A stretch of 64,000 bases of DNA. Origin: Echinarachnius parma (Eukaryota > Echinodermata > Echinoidea > Clypeasteroida > Echinarachniidae). This document shows, one piece after another, positions 31,814 to 42,877 of the stretch. The notes under the pieces are model-generated. The model had not been told where the DNA came from. It ran no database searches and worked only from the letters and a program-made list of their open reading frames with translations. The position numbers and the translations under genes are program-made. Each line of letters starts with the position of its first letter. Positions within the stretch are counted from its first letter, which is position 1. The stretch lies in contig JBAMJV010003001.1 in NCBI GenBank assembly GCA_037951105.1, positions 55,863-119,862 on the forward strand, in the 5' to 3' direction.

Positions 31814-32044
31814 GCCCTCCGCACACAGAACCGACTCGACCCGATCCGACCCGACTGGTTTTCAGTTGGTTCAGCTCAGTATAATGTATGTTGCCTCAGG
31901 ACTCCTGTTTTGCTGGTCAAGAGCCAGTCAGAGATAATTCGAGGCCGATTCAACATGTTAAATCGGCTACGACTGAGCGCAACCTACTCTAGACCGACTG
32001 AAAACCAGTCGGATCGAATCGAGTCTGCTCTGTGTGCGGAGGGC
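31814..32044. mobile_element. TIR MITE (GCCCTCCGCACACAG ends)
   Basis: The left end GCCCTCCGCACACAGAACCG, GACTCGACC and the right end GAGTCTGCTCTGTGTGCGGA then GGGC are inverted. The inner arms GACTGGTTTTCAGT and ACTGAAAACCAGTC extend the TIR to about 55 bp. It is followed by TTAA. Confidence 0.8.
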
Positions 32045-32049
32045 TTAAC

Positions 32050-32525
32050 ATGTTTGAGTTTCAAAGACCTAGTCATTTGTAATGTTGTATACCTTTCGAG
32101 CATGGTGGAGTAATAACTATTAGTTTATAATGTTACTGTCCATGTTTGGTTACTAAAGTTCAGCCTTACCAAAACTGTACTACCCTTTTAAATGGTTCTC
32201 TCATACCTTATCATAATCATATTAACAATAAAAGCACGGGACAGGTTTCGTTTTTTTCGAATTTCCATTTCGTTCAAAAGATATTTACGATTGAAGTGTT
32301 CAGATATGAAATTGTCTACGGGATAATTTCATGCCGTGTGCAAGGTAAGTACAATGAGTTTAATAGTGAATGTCACTTTGCTTTTTTGCTCATATCTGAG
32401 CAAAAAAACATCCAATTAACATGAAATGTTCACACATTACTTTGTGGACATATTAGATCACTCCAATACACATTTTATTAATAACTCATCACTTTTTGCA
32501 CTTGCCAACAAACTTACTAGATCCA
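32050..32525. repeat. M1 end fragment followed by a diverged M2 copy
   Basis: 32060-32192 is the reverse complement of the left end of the M1 copy at 37141 (GGTTACTAAAGTTCAGCC, ACCAAAACTGTACTACCC). 32195-32525 carries M2 landmarks (TTAACAATAAAAGCACGGGA, GATATTTACGATTGAAGTG, CTTACTAGATCC). Confidence 0.7.
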
Positions 32526-32625
32526 TTCATTCAATGATACAATTTTGTCATTTCATGTCCATTTCAAACCCCATGTACATTTCTGTATTGAAAATCGTAA
32601 TAAGTCAGGCCCATTACTCTGTGTG

Positions 32626-32875
32626 TGCGCGTGTGTTTTTTTTTTATGTGTGTGTTGGGGAAGAGGCCATAAAATGTACAAAAATACATCATGAAATTCA
32701 TTGACCATTATTTTAATACAATTGAATATCATAAGTCAGTTATATTAAGTGGCTGTATGTTTTTATGTTTATGTGAACGAGGACAATGAGGAAACTAATC
32801 TCCACGTAAACATTTTTTGCTTACATAAAAAACAAACACTGTACTATTTATTGTTATGCAATTATGTATATTCGT
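32626..32875. repeat. Duplicated segment (also at 44170-44375)
   Basis: GTGTGTTGGGGAAGAGGCC, GAAATTCATTGACCATTATT, GGCTGTATGTTTT and GAGGAAACTAATCT recur in the same order after the (GT)n of 43885-44172. Here the GT tract is short. Confidence 0.85.
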
Positions 32876-33660
32876 GCAAAACCGTCTCATATTCGGGCAA
32901 AATAACGTTATTTTCGGACTAAGCCATCAAAAACATATCAATTTCGGGCATCAAAAAGGCGAGGACCATTCCTTTTTTTTGCTTGTCAGGTGAAAATTCG
33001 GGAAGGAAAAATATTCGGGCAAAATACCCCAGACCTCCCCCCTGAGAAAAATATTCCCCTACGCCCATGATATTATTTAGCATTCATTTTCCGGGTTTCT
33101 TAAGACTTCCCCTGTCGTACGGGCGCCTATTATCCCGAAACGGATCATTATTTTGTGACCTAGGCATAACATAACTAACCCTGGCTGAGTACCCCACTTG
33201 CACGTAGCCTACACGTTGTTACCTGTCGTGACTTTTTATTTAAATTAGGTCTATTTCCGGGTCCCATTATAAAGCGGGAATGAAGCTCAGTATATCAATT
33301 ACTGATCAGTATTTTGGGACGAATCCCCACTGAGAAATGTTCCCCTATATACGCCCATGATTTTATTTAGCATGAATTTTCCGGGTTTCTTAAGGGCGCC
33401 TTATCCCGAAACGGATCATTTGTGAGCTAGGCATAACATAACTAACCCTGGCTGCGTACCCCACTTGCACGTACACGTTGTTACTTGTCGTGACATCACT
33501 TCCGGGGGGGGGGGGGGGGCAAATTTGAGCGGTAAGGGAAGCTCACTATATCAATTACTGATCAGTATTTCGGGACGAATCCCCCAACACAATTATAATG
33601 GGGGATAAAAACACAGGTGCGCGCCTATACGGTAATTATGTACCATTATTCCTTTGGTTC
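32876..33660. repeat. Dispersed repeat family H, two adjacent copies
   Basis: TACGCCCATGATTTTATTTAG, TTTTCCGGGTTTCTTAAG, CCGAAACGGATCATT, TACCCCACTTGCACGTA, AAGCTCACTATATCAATTAC and GATCAGTATTT occur twice here and again at 34622-35050 and 42235-42860. No ORF is seen. A C/G-run sits within most copies. Confidence 0.8.
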
Positions 33661-33880
33661 TATTAGTAGACATAGCCTACTTGATTTTTTTTTCTTCTGA
33701 TTTGTATACATTGAACCTTCACTGAAGCCAACAAACGTGAACTGAGAAGGCCCCAATGTACTGCCGAGCATCGGATCGGGAATAAATGATTTCCACTACG
33801 GCTTCCATTGTTCATTTTGTCCAAATATAAATGAATTCTTAATATATCTCCTTCATTTATATGTATAAAGGCAACCAAAG
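33661..33880. other. Intergenic, nothing recognised
   Basis: No feature seen between the H family copies and the microsatellite. Confidence 0.4.
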
Positions 33881-34108
33881 TGGTGGTGGTGGGTGGTGGT
33901 GGTGGTGGTGGTGGTGGTGGTGGTGGTGGTGGTGGTGGTGGTGGTGGTGGTGGTGGTGGTGGTGGTGGTGGTGGTGGTGGTGGTGGTGGTGGTGGTGGTG
34001 GTGGTGGTGGTGGTGGTGGTGGTGGTGGTGGTGGTGGTGGTGGTGGTGGTGGTGGTGGTGGTGGTGGTGGTGGTGGTGGTGGTGGTGGTGGTGGTGGTGG
34101 TGGTGCAT

Positions 34109-34138
<30 letters not shown>
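33881..34138. repeat. (GGT)n microsatellite with (AGT)n tail
   Basis: About 73 tandem GGT units, then GCATGT, then about eight GTA/AGT units. Long poly-Gly, poly-Trp, poly-Val, poly-His or poly-Pro frames here are artefacts. Confidence 0.99.
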
Positions 34139-34139
<1 letters not shown>

Positions 34140-34621
34140 AAACAGACGTGCATGTACGGTGTGTGTGTGGGATGCATGTGTGTACGTTCGTTTGTGCTTG
34201 TATATCGGTCTAATCACGAGACATGCTTTCAAAAAAATTAGTATATCAAATTTCCTTCCAATGTATGCGCCCGATTGCATTATTTCGAGTGAAAAAATTG
34301 CAAAAGCTCCCTAAGCCAATACCCCCTTCCAAACCTTCCCCCTAAGGCGCTTCGCGCCCTCGAGCTTGGTCGCTCCGCTCCCTCGCATCACCCCCCCCCC
34401 CCCCCCCACATCTCAAAACAGATTTACGCCACTATTCGGGCAAGCTAATGTTACATTCGGGCAAAGTCATCATATTTTTGCGCAAAGCCGTCTCATATTT
34501 GGGCAAAAATAACGTTATTTTCGGACTAAACCATCAAAAACATATTTTTATATTTATTTATTTTTTGGCTTGTCAGGTGAAAAGTTGGGAAGGAAAAATA
34601 TTCGGGCAAAATACCTTAGCC
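34139..34621. repeat. C-run-bearing repeat fragments
   Basis: CCTTCCAATGTATGCGCCC, GATTGCATTATTTCGAGTG and GCAAAAGCTCCCTA recur at 39483-39545, and an altered version at 36760-36815. CGCTCCGCTCCCTCGCA and a C17 run follow. Fragments with GGGCAAA precede the next H copy. Confidence 0.65.
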
Positions 34622-35070
34622 CCTCCCCCATCCCCCCTGAGAAATGTTCCCCTATATACGCCCATGATTTTATTTAGCATGAATTTTCCGGGTTTCTTAA
34701 GTGCGCCTTATCCCGAAACGGATCATTTGTGAGCTAGGCATAACATAACTAACCCTGGCTGCGTACCCCACTTGCACGTACACGTTGTACTTATCGTGGT
34801 CGTGACATCACTTCCGGGGGGGGGGGGTGGGGGGCAAATTTGAGCGGTAAGGGAAGCTCACTATATCAATTACTGATCAGTATTTTGGAACGAATCCCCA
34901 ACAAAATTATGATGGGGGATAAAAACACAGAAAGTGCACGTCTACGGTAGTAATTATGTATCATTATACCTCTGAGTGTTCTATTTGTAGACATAATTCC
35001 CTTGTTTGTGATTGAACATTCCCTGTTGAGGCTAACAAATGTGTAATGAGAATGCCCCATATACACTGCC
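34622..35070. repeat. Dispersed repeat family H, copy 3
   Basis: It carries the same ordered landmarks as 33350-33660, with G11TG5 in place of the G13 run. Confidence 0.85.
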
Positions 35071-35440
35071 AAACATCATTAAAAGTCAAGAGGGCGCTCT
35101 CTAAACCCTCATCGGTTTCAACCATTTAACATGAAATGTTGTGCATGTAATGTTTTGTTGAAATGGTCATTAGATAGAGAGATAATCAACAACTATTTCA
35201 AAACCTCTTTTGTAAATTTTTTAAAGGAGGAAGCATTTAAAACAAAATTAATGGCTGGTTCAAAATCATCGAATAATTGTGGGGCCCCACAATTATTACA
35301 AATGGTTATGTTTATGGATATTTCAGCCATTTCTGAACCGATTTTGATCAAATAAAGTTTATTCTGTCATTAAAATTGTATGCTCTTTCGAATTTGACAC
35401 TCAGTTTTTCATATCTCACAAAGAATATTTTGTGTAGCGC
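35071..35440. mobile_element. M1 MITE, partial
   Basis: AGAGGGCGCTCTCTAAACC, GTGGGGCCCCACAATTATTAC, GATATTTCAGCCATTTCTG and ACACTCAGTTTTTCAT match the right two thirds of M1. The right end is lost into a G/C-run segment. Confidence 0.8.
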
Positions 35441-36000
35441 CAGGGGCGTCGATCACGGGGGGGGGGGGGGGGGGGATGGGGGGATATATCCCCCCCCCCC
35501 CCCCCAATATTTGAGGTGGGGGGGATGGCCTGTATTATCATCCCCCCCAATATTTGGGAGGGTAAAAAAAAAAAAAAAAAAAAGTATACTGGCGCACATA
35601 AATGTGGAAGAGGCTACCATAAGCAAAACAAGAAGTGCGATCCGCCCTTTGGTTTTCTGCAAAATTGATTTCATTAATTGTGTTTATCTATAACACGGTA
35701 ACTCAGAAACAAGTTTATAAAACGTGAAATTGATGCCTTAGGTATGCTCCAGATTGCACAATTTCAAGCCCCACACCCACCCCTCCAGGCGCGGATCTAC
35801 GGGGGGGGGGGGGGGGGGGTTAGGGGGTTTAAACCCCCCCCCCCCCCCTTGGGCTGCCAAGTGAAAATGTGATGTGCATAGACAAACGCCATCATGGGTT
35901 TAAACCCCCCCCCCCCCCCCCCCTTGGGCTGCCAAGTGAAAATGTGATGTGCATAGAAAAACGCCATCATTGTGTCCAGACCCACACAGTATCCGTCCCG
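35441..36000. repeat. Cluster of G-runs and C-runs with an A22 tract
   Basis: G20 at 35458-35475, C15 at 35491-35505, A22 at 35565-35583, G18 at 35802-35819, C15 at 35836-35848 and C18 at 35906-35923. The block TTGGGCTGCCAAGTGAAAATG, TGTGATGTGCATAGA is tandemly repeated (35849 and 35924). No gene. Confidence 0.85.
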
Positions 36001-36190
36001 GGGGGGCCACTCAACTATATTGCTGTACACACGCGCGACCAAAAAAACGCGTAAAAAGGGTACTTTTTGCCGATCATGGCGCGTCACGCGCGTGACGCGT
36101 TTAGGGTGTCAAAAAGGCCAAAATCTGAAAAAAGGGTATGTTTGTGGAGTTAAACAAATACGCGTTTAGGGTATCTTTTTTTCCAAACTT
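36001..36190. mobile_element. TIR element family C, left-end fragment
   Basis: GGGGGGGCCACTCAACTATA, TTGCTGTACACACGCGCGACC and AACGCGTAAAAAGGGTAC match the left part of the complete copy at 40783-41179. The right half is missing. Confidence 0.85.
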
Positions 36191-37140
36191 GTTTCCCGGA
36201 CTTGTCTGGAGTTTGCCGGGGATTTTGTGCGACTTCGAATGATTCCAGGGGATTCCAGATCTCGGGAACGTCCCTTGATCGCACGATCATACCCCCCCGC
36301 CCCCCTCCACCATTCCCAGGTCCCCATTCAACTCTGAGATACAATCATAATATGAGACACATTTGAAGGGGAGTGTCTAGAATTATATCCCTTGTATCAT
36401 TGTAACCCCTAGTGGCGTAGCTACGGGGGGCACGGGAAGCAAAATGTGTCTAAATCATTCGCATAGCTGCACTATACGTAGTCCAAAATGTCTAGGCAAA
36501 GATCACCATCAGTCATCTTCTCCAGAGTCGACATCTGCATCAGTTGAGCATGGTCTACTGAACCTAACCCAAGGGACCCGTGTCGTGGGTCTAGTCACAC
36601 GGTACTTGAAAATGGGCGTCAACAGGCGGGGGACGGGGAAGGGGGACATGCCCCCCCCCCCCCCCCCATACATTTCCCTCCCACTTTTTCTTATGCATAC
36701 ATTATGTATGTTTGATTCCATAGCTTGAACTACGAATCATATAATATTTTTTGTCTCGGGTATGGACCAAATCGCACAATTTAAAGCCAAAAATATGCAA
36801 AAGCTCCCTACAGTGGGAGGGGGACACCCCCTCCCCCGCTTGGTCGCTTCGCTCCCTCGCAATGCCCTCCACTTTAGAGAACATTTTCCCCTTCTCTTGA
36901 AACTGATCCTTCTACATCAAACACATCATTTACAGATCCACTTTATTAATCAGACAGATCTGAATTCAAATGTATGCCAGAAACAATAGTTCCACCAGGA
37001 GATACACATGGGATCAACAGCGTGTGTTTTAGTGTGTTCACGGGCGTAAATCCCGGGGGATGGGGGATATATCCCATCCCCCCACTTATTGATGCGGGGG
37101 TGGCCTGTACAAATACCAACATCCCCCACCTTTTTAGAAG
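36191..37140. other. Intergenic with short C-runs, no gene
   Basis: It contains GTGGCGTAGCTACGGGGGG, a C16 run at 36651-36667 and a block like 39483 (GCAAAAGCTCCCTACAG). Short frames here have no family motif. Confidence 0.5.
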
Positions 37141-37684
37141 TTAAAGGGGTAGTACAGTTTTGGTAAGGCTGAACTTTAGTAACCAAACCTGGACAGTAAC
37201 ATTATAAACTAATAGTTATTACTCCACCATGCTCGAAAGATATACTAAATTACAAACGACTAAGTAAAAAGCCTGTTATCATTTTAAAAGAGCCATTAAA
37301 ACACAAGAGGGCGCTTTCTAAAAAGGCATTGGTTTCAACCATTTTTCATACAAAATAATGCATGTGATGTTCTATTAAAATAATGATTAAGTGGATAGAT
37401 CATCAACAACTATTTAAAAAACGCTTTTGAACATTTTGGAAAAAAGTGTAAGCCTTTTTTTAATTTGTCGAAAAAATCATCTAATTATTTGGGCCCCAAA
37501 TAATTATAAGATCAAATATATTTATTGATATTTCAGCCGTTTCTGGACCGATTTTGACCAAATAAAGTTTATTCTGCCATTAAAATTGCATGTTCTCTCA
37601 AATTCGACACTCAGTTTTTCATTATCTCACAAAAAAAGTGTGATGTGCAGCGCCCTCTCTACCAAAACTAAACTACCCCTTTAA
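37141..37684. mobile_element. TTAA MITE, family M1 (diverged)
   Basis: The ends TTAAAGGGGTAGTACAGTTT and AAAACTAAACTACCCCTTTAA enclose ACAAGAGGGCGCTTTCTAAA, GATATTTCAGCCGTTTCTGG and AGCGCCCTCTCTACC. Confidence 0.9.
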
Positions 37685-37911
37685 ATCTATAATTCTTACA
37701 AAATGCATAATAACAATGATAATGGTAATAATGATGAGGACAATAATAACCATACTTCTAAAGTGATATTTTAAACACCAATTTCAAAAATTTCTCCACG
37801 TGGGAGGGGGTAAACCCCCTCACACACTCTCCCCCACCCTCCCCCAGGCACGGACGATGTGAGCGTATTTGAGTCTGGTGTGTGTGTAGGTTCGATTGTG
37901 TTTGTATACTA
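37685..37911. other. Intergenic, nothing recognised
   Basis: Short AT-rich and C-rich stretch without a supported feature. Confidence 0.4.
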
Positions 37912-37913
37912 TA

Positions 37914-38189
37914 CAGGGTGGCCCAGAAAGAATGCAACACCTACGATCGTTAATTTCATCAACATCATCGACCAAATGTCATTGTTTTTTTGTTTAATTG
38001 GGTAGAACATTCTTTTTCAAAATAAAATGATACCATAAGCATTGATTTTGGGTAAGGCGTTTGGATCCTAGGGTCATTTTCTGAGGCAATGTCGTTTCCT
38101 ACCCAATCAAACAAGAAACAATGACATTTGGTCGATGAAGTTGATGAAATAAACGATCGTAGGTGTTGCATTCTTTCTGGGCCACCCTG
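37914..38189. mobile_element. Mariner-type MITE with long TIRs and TA duplication
   Basis: The ends CAGGGTGGCCCAGAAAGAAT and ATTCTTTCTGGGCCACCCTG are flanked by TA on both sides. The inverted arms run on through GCAACACCTACGATCGTT and beyond ATTTCATCAAC to about 80 bp each. TA target and CAGGGTG ends fit Tc1/mariner. No transposase. Confidence 0.92.
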
Positions 38190-38248
38190 TATATATAGCA
38201 GTCTAATCATGAGGGAGATGATTTAAGTCATGATTTCTTTAAAGTTAG

Positions 38249-39472
38249 TACAGTCAAACCTGCTAATGCGACCACCTGTCTATATCGACCACCTGCTCAT
38301 AACGACCGCTATCTGGTCCTCCCCTGAAAAATCATGTGTTAAGCGACCTGCGTAATGCGACCACCTGCCTAACGCGACCAGCGACCACCCTATTTGGGTC
38401 CCGACGTACATATAAATCTGTGTATAACGACCACAAAATTAGCGCTTGAGTGACCAAGGCATCAACTCGATCGCCTCTGGTCACTCAAGGCTCCAATCCT
38501 GAGCAGGTCAATGCATAAAACAAACTTTTATAATGACAATAAACTTCAGACAGCTTATAGATTGACTTTGGCTGGTCACCTAGCTATCACATTTCGATTC
38601 AAGTATTTTAGTCTCTAATATATGGGATTGAATATTCCAGGGTCATTATTACATCGAGTATAAGGAATTCGACAGATTTTCGTATATATTTTTCAAACGT
38701 AGTTTTCAGTACATAATTATAAATGATAATTATATGTGTACTAAAGAGTGAACATTTATGAAAATAATTATAAGTATCATAAAATCGCGTCCTTCTATCT
38801 GATGTTTGAACAGCCGGTTAGTTTCTCAACAATTGCGCGGAGTACTATTTACTGAGTATTAATTATTTATTACGTGGACGTGGTTTGGCAAAATATTCTC
38901 GTTGGCACTTAACCAATTTAATCAATCAGTCCTAGGCCCCGTTGCAGAAAGAGATACAATCGATTGTAAGTTACAATTGATTGTAAGTCAGAAAAATTTA
39001 CGCATCTAAAACACGTGATCTGACTTACCATTAATTGCATCTTACAATCGATTGTTTCTCTTCCTGCAACGGGGCCCTGAACTGGTTTTAGCGTATTGTA
39101 CGATTTTAATAGTTAGAAATGTGGTAGGAGTCTATTTTAAAGGGATTGTCCAAATCCTCACAACCAAATTGTAATGGTGGTGGTTCCCTCATACCTTGCT
39201 GTATTCGTATTAACAATAGAAGCATGGGACAGGTTTTGGTTTTTTGAATTTCCCTTTCGTTAAAAAGATATTTAAGATTGAAGTGTTCAGATGTTAAACT
39301 GTCCACTGGACACGTGCGTGTACAGATGCCAATTAATTACACATGTGCATATAGGCACAATATGCGACCAGAAATTCAAAATGGCCGCCCACCTGTCTAA
39401 TGAGACCACCTGTCTACACCGATCACTTTTCGCCGGTCCCTTGAGCGGTCGCTATAGACAGGTTTGACTGTA
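38249..39472. mobile_element. Mariner-like element with TACAGTCAAACCTG ends, with nested MITEs
   Basis: The left end TACAGTCAAACCTGC and the right end GACAGGTTTGACTGTA are inverted, each bounded by TA. Both sub-terminal regions carry GACCACCTG-type repeats. Nested inside are a TIR MITE (38935-39076) and an M2 fragment (39140-39310). ACAGATGCCAATTAATTACAC at about 39322 is shared with 29951, the tail of the RT relic. Confidence 0.65.
38935..39076. mobile_element. TIR MITE (GGCCCCGTTGCAG ends)
   Basis: GGCCCCGTTGCAGAAAGAGA and CTCTTCCTGCAACGGGGCC are inverted ends. ACAATCGATTGTAAG and CTTACAATCGATTGT form inner arms. It is 142 bp with no ORF. Confidence 0.9.
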
Positions 39473-40129
39473 TTATCAAATTTTCTTCCAAGGTATGCAC
39501 CAGATTGCATTATTTCGAGTGAAAAATTGCAAAAGCTCCCTACCCCTCGGGCGCTACGCTCCGCTCCCTCGCAGTTGTGCCCCCCCCCCCCCCCCAATCC
39601 GTTGACCCTCGCTACGCCACTGAGTCCTCTACCCATTGTTCAGGTTTCTCAACAACATTTTGAACCATTTCAAGAACTCAGGATTTGGTGTATGTTTTAA
39701 TGATGTTCATATTTTTTGTAAATAAATTATTCCAAAATGTTTCAGAAACAAGACATGGTAGTTATCATTTGTTTGTATAGTAACTATACACAAATATCTC
39801 GAGAGACCTGCGATCCATTGTATAAATACCTTGGCGTTGTCACATGCTGTATGATATTGCAATCGGTATTATCAGATATACAGTCACACTTAAATTGAAT
39901 CTGCTGGTACTGAACGAAACATGAAAAAGCTTTTACTTACAAATTCAACTTATATAACCCCCCCCCCCCCCCCCAAAAAAAATAGAGGTCTTTTGAATAT
40001 CTTCAACTGAGGCAAAGTTTCAACTTAGTGTGAAGTTGACTGTAGTTCTTATTGACAAGTACATGTACATTAGAGGTTTATTTAAGGTAGACCTTGTTTA
40101 GGGTTAAATGTTTAAGGTGGTTAAACATT
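39473..40129. repeat. C-run-bearing fragments, otherwise unrecognised
   Basis: 39483-39600 repeats the 34250-34400 type block ending CGCTCCGCTCCCTCGCA and a C-run. C16A7 lies at 39959-39981. Confidence 0.5.
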
Positions 40130-40365
40130 TCCATTATTTTTAGAGGTTTAATTGAGAGCAATTGACGTAGACCTTGATAAGGGGTATGTTTTAGGGGTTA
40201 TACTTGTTTAGGGGGCAAAATTGTCAAAAAAGCACGCGAAAATACTTGAATAGGGTATAAATTTGACCAATGGATAAAACTTGTTTAGGGTGGGTTTGAA
40301 AAACCTGTGGTCGCGCGTGTGTACAGCAATATAGTTGAGTGCCCCCCCCCCCCCCCCCCCGGGTG
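40130..40365. mobile_element. TIR element family C, right-end fragment
   Basis: GAGAGCAATTGACGTAGACC, AAAAAGCACGCGAAAATAC and GGTCGCGCGTGTGTACAGC match the right half of 40783-41179. A C19 run replaces the CCCCCCGGG end. Confidence 0.85.
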
Positions 40366-40529
40366 CTAAATGATACAAAATGTTGCATTTCCTAATTCGT
40401 GATCATGGGGGAAAAGAGAAACATATATTACAAACCTTTGTGCGGTTTCACATCAAACAAAAATCTAATTGTTGAACTCAGTTGAACCATGCACATACAT
40501 TATAGGTCCTGGTCAGAATTGTGTTAAAG

Positions 40530-40782
40530 GGATCTATAGTAACCATGTAACATTGTCCAAATTCACAAAACTTTATAAGAAATATAGCGCTTCTCTCAGC
40601 TTGTTGCAATCGTATTACCAAAATAAGCAGGGAACATGTCTTTGCTTTTTTAATTATTTTCTTTTGGTTAAAAAGATATTTACGACTGAAGTGTTCGTTT
40701 TTTCTTAACTATCCACTGGATAGTCATAACTGTGTACAAACTACAAAGTCAGCGCAACGAGCTAGCAAATATGACTTTGCAT
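40530..40782. mobile_element. M2 MITE, partial and diverged
   Basis: It carries CATTGTCCAAATTCACAAAA, AAAGATATTTACGACTGAAG and TGTGTACAAAC in M2 order. Confidence 0.6.
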
Positions 40783-41179
40783 CCCGGGGGGGCCACTCAA
40801 CTATATTGCTGTACACACGCGCGACCAAAAAAACGCGTAAAAAGGGTACTTTTTGCCGATCACGGCGCGTCACGCGCGTGACGCGTTTAGGGTGTCAAAA
40901 AGGCCAAAATCAGAAAAAAGGGTATGTGTGTGGAGTTAAACAAATACGCGTTTAGGGTATCTTTTTCTCCAAACTTGTTGAGAGCAATTGACGTAGACCT
41001 TGTTTAGGGGTATGATTTAAGGGTTATACTTGTTTAGGGGGCAAAATTGTCAAAAAAGCACGCGAAAATACTTGAATAGGGTATAAATTTGACCAATGGA
41101 TAAAACTTGTTTAGGGTGGGTTTGAAAAACCTGTGGTCGCGCGTGTGTACAGTAATATAGTCGAGTGGCCCCCCCGGGG
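40783..41179. mobile_element. TIR element family C, complete copy
   Basis: The ends CCCGGGGGGGCCACTCAAC and GTCGAGTGGCCCCCCCGGG are inverted. The TIR continues TATATTGCTGTACACACGCG for about 45 bp. The interior is rich in CGCGTTTAGGG and TTGTTTAGGG. No ORF. Confidence 0.9.
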
Positions 41180-41580
41180 TATCCGTATCGTCATTGGGTC
41201 AAACCCCCCCCCCCCCCTTAGCAAAATAGCCCCCAAAAAAAATCGCCTCGCCGCTACGCGGCTCGTGGACGATGCATCGTCATTGGGTCAACCCCCCCTT
41301 AGCAAAATAGCCACCAAAAAAATCGCCTCGCCGCTACGCGGCTCGGACTTCGCCGCTTCGCGGCTCGTGGACGATGCTCCGCATCGTCATTGGGTCAAAC
41401 CCCCCCTTAGCAAAATAGCCACAAAAAAAATCGCCTCGCCGCTACGCGGCTCGTGGACGATGCTCCGCATCGTCATTGGGTCAAACCCCCCCTTAGCAAA
41501 ATAGCCACAAAAAAAATCGCCTCGCCGCTTCGCGGCTCGTGGACGATGCTCCGCATCGTCATTGGGTCAAACCCCCTGAT
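41180..41580. repeat. ~86-bp tandem array with nested palindromes
   Basis: CGTCATTGGGTCAA, CCCCCCTTAGCAAAATAGCC, AAATCGCCTCGCCGC, GCGGCTCGTGGACGATG recur about five times. CGCCGCTACGCGGC and GACGATGCTCCGCATCGTC are palindromic within units. One unit carries an extra CGGACTTCGCCGCTTCGCGG. Confidence 0.9.
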
Positions 41581-42234
41581 CATCCCCCCCAACCATGAGA
41601 AGAAATCGACGCCCTTGTGTAGCGCCCTCTATAACCCAAAACTCAACTATCCCTTTAAGTAAACCCCTCACAAAAAGTTCCGCAATTCAAGTTGGAGCGT
41701 TCATATCTTTCCTATCACTTTATTACCGTTCATGAATCTGGTATCACTGGAAAGCTTGTATTCTCCCCTTTACATTGATATGACATTTGCTATGAATATT
41801 TAATCATTGAATGTGCATGACACCCGAATATGGGGCAAAGTCAAAATTGAAATGTTGCAAAATGCATTGATATAGTCGACAGTGTACCTTCCTTTTGTTG
41901 GGAGAATAAAGAATGATGTTTAGTCGGTCATGCGTGAATGTCAATGGCGTATTATCATTTTATTTGGAGGATGAAATGTGTCTATGATTTTGAGGTGGTG
42001 CAATAACGTTTGTGTATGTTGTTAGGAAGATGTAATGTGTTTTAATGACTGATTAAGAAATCATCATTATGTTTGTCTTTTACACAGATTATTGCAAGTT
42101 TGTCAGTTTTCCAAGCTTACACAAATTCGACCACAATTACAGTACAAACGTCACTTGTTATTGTCGAAACAACAAAAGAATTCATAATTGTTTTCATGAC
42201 CACTTCAAAATCATTCCATTCTCCAGGGAAAATA
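41581..42234. other. Intergenic, nothing recognised
   Basis: It starts with an M1 right-end fragment (GTGTAGCGCCCTCTATAACC) up to 41658, then AT-rich sequence without a recognised feature. Confidence 0.5.
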
Positions 42235-42860
42235 CCTTAGCCCCCCCCCCCCCCCCCCCCCTCCCCCCTGAGAAATTCTCCACTATATACGCCCATGATT
42301 TTATTTAGCATGAATTTTCCGGGTTTCTTAAGGGCGCCTTATCCCGAAACGGGTCATTTGTGACCTATTCATAACTAACCCTAGCCTTTAACAAGGCTTC
42401 GTGTCTCAAGCAAGCAATGGCTGCGCTGCATGCAAGATCAGGAACGACTGAACGCCTGATGGAGGCTATCTGGCAAAATGATGAATTCACGTGCGATCCC
42501 CTCGCCAAGAGAGTGTGCATTGTAGTCGCGCTGTCCAGTCGTTCCTTGCATTCAACTCAGTTCAGACGAGACAGGCTTGTCAAAAGACTAAACTAACCCT
42601 GGCTGCGTACCCCACTTGCACGTACACGTTGTTATTTATCGTGGTCGTGACATTTCCGGGGGAAGCAAATTTGAGCGGTAAGGGAAGCTCACTATATCAA
42701 TTACTGATCAGTATTTTGGGAAGAATCCCCCAACAAAATTATGATGGGGGATAAAAACACAGAAAGTGCACGCCTACGGTAATTATGTATCATTATACCT
42801 CTGAGTGTTCTATTTGTAGACATAATTCCCTGATTTGTGATTGAACATTCCCTGTTGAGG
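42235..42860. repeat. Dispersed repeat family H, copy 4, interrupted
   Basis: It has the C20 run then GAGAAATTCTCCACTATATAC and the usual H order to GTGTAATGAG. It is interrupted at 42386-42591. Confidence 0.85.
42386..42591 (+). other. 206-bp exon-like insertion with 12-bp flanking repeats
   Basis: It is absent from other H copies. It is flanked by ACTAACCCTAGC (42374-42385) and ACTAACCCTGGC (42592-42603). A 59-codon frame runs from ATG at 42417 to TAA at 42594, beginning MAALHARSGTTERLMEAIW and rich in Arg and Leu. I do not recognise the product. It may be a retrocopied exon piece or a transposon fragment. Confidence 0.5.
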
Positions 42861-42877
42861 CTAACAAATGTGTAATG

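Noticed and set aside
33860-34314. Poly-Trp, poly-Gly, poly-Val, poly-His and poly-Pro frames
   Set aside because: Artefacts of (GGT)n.
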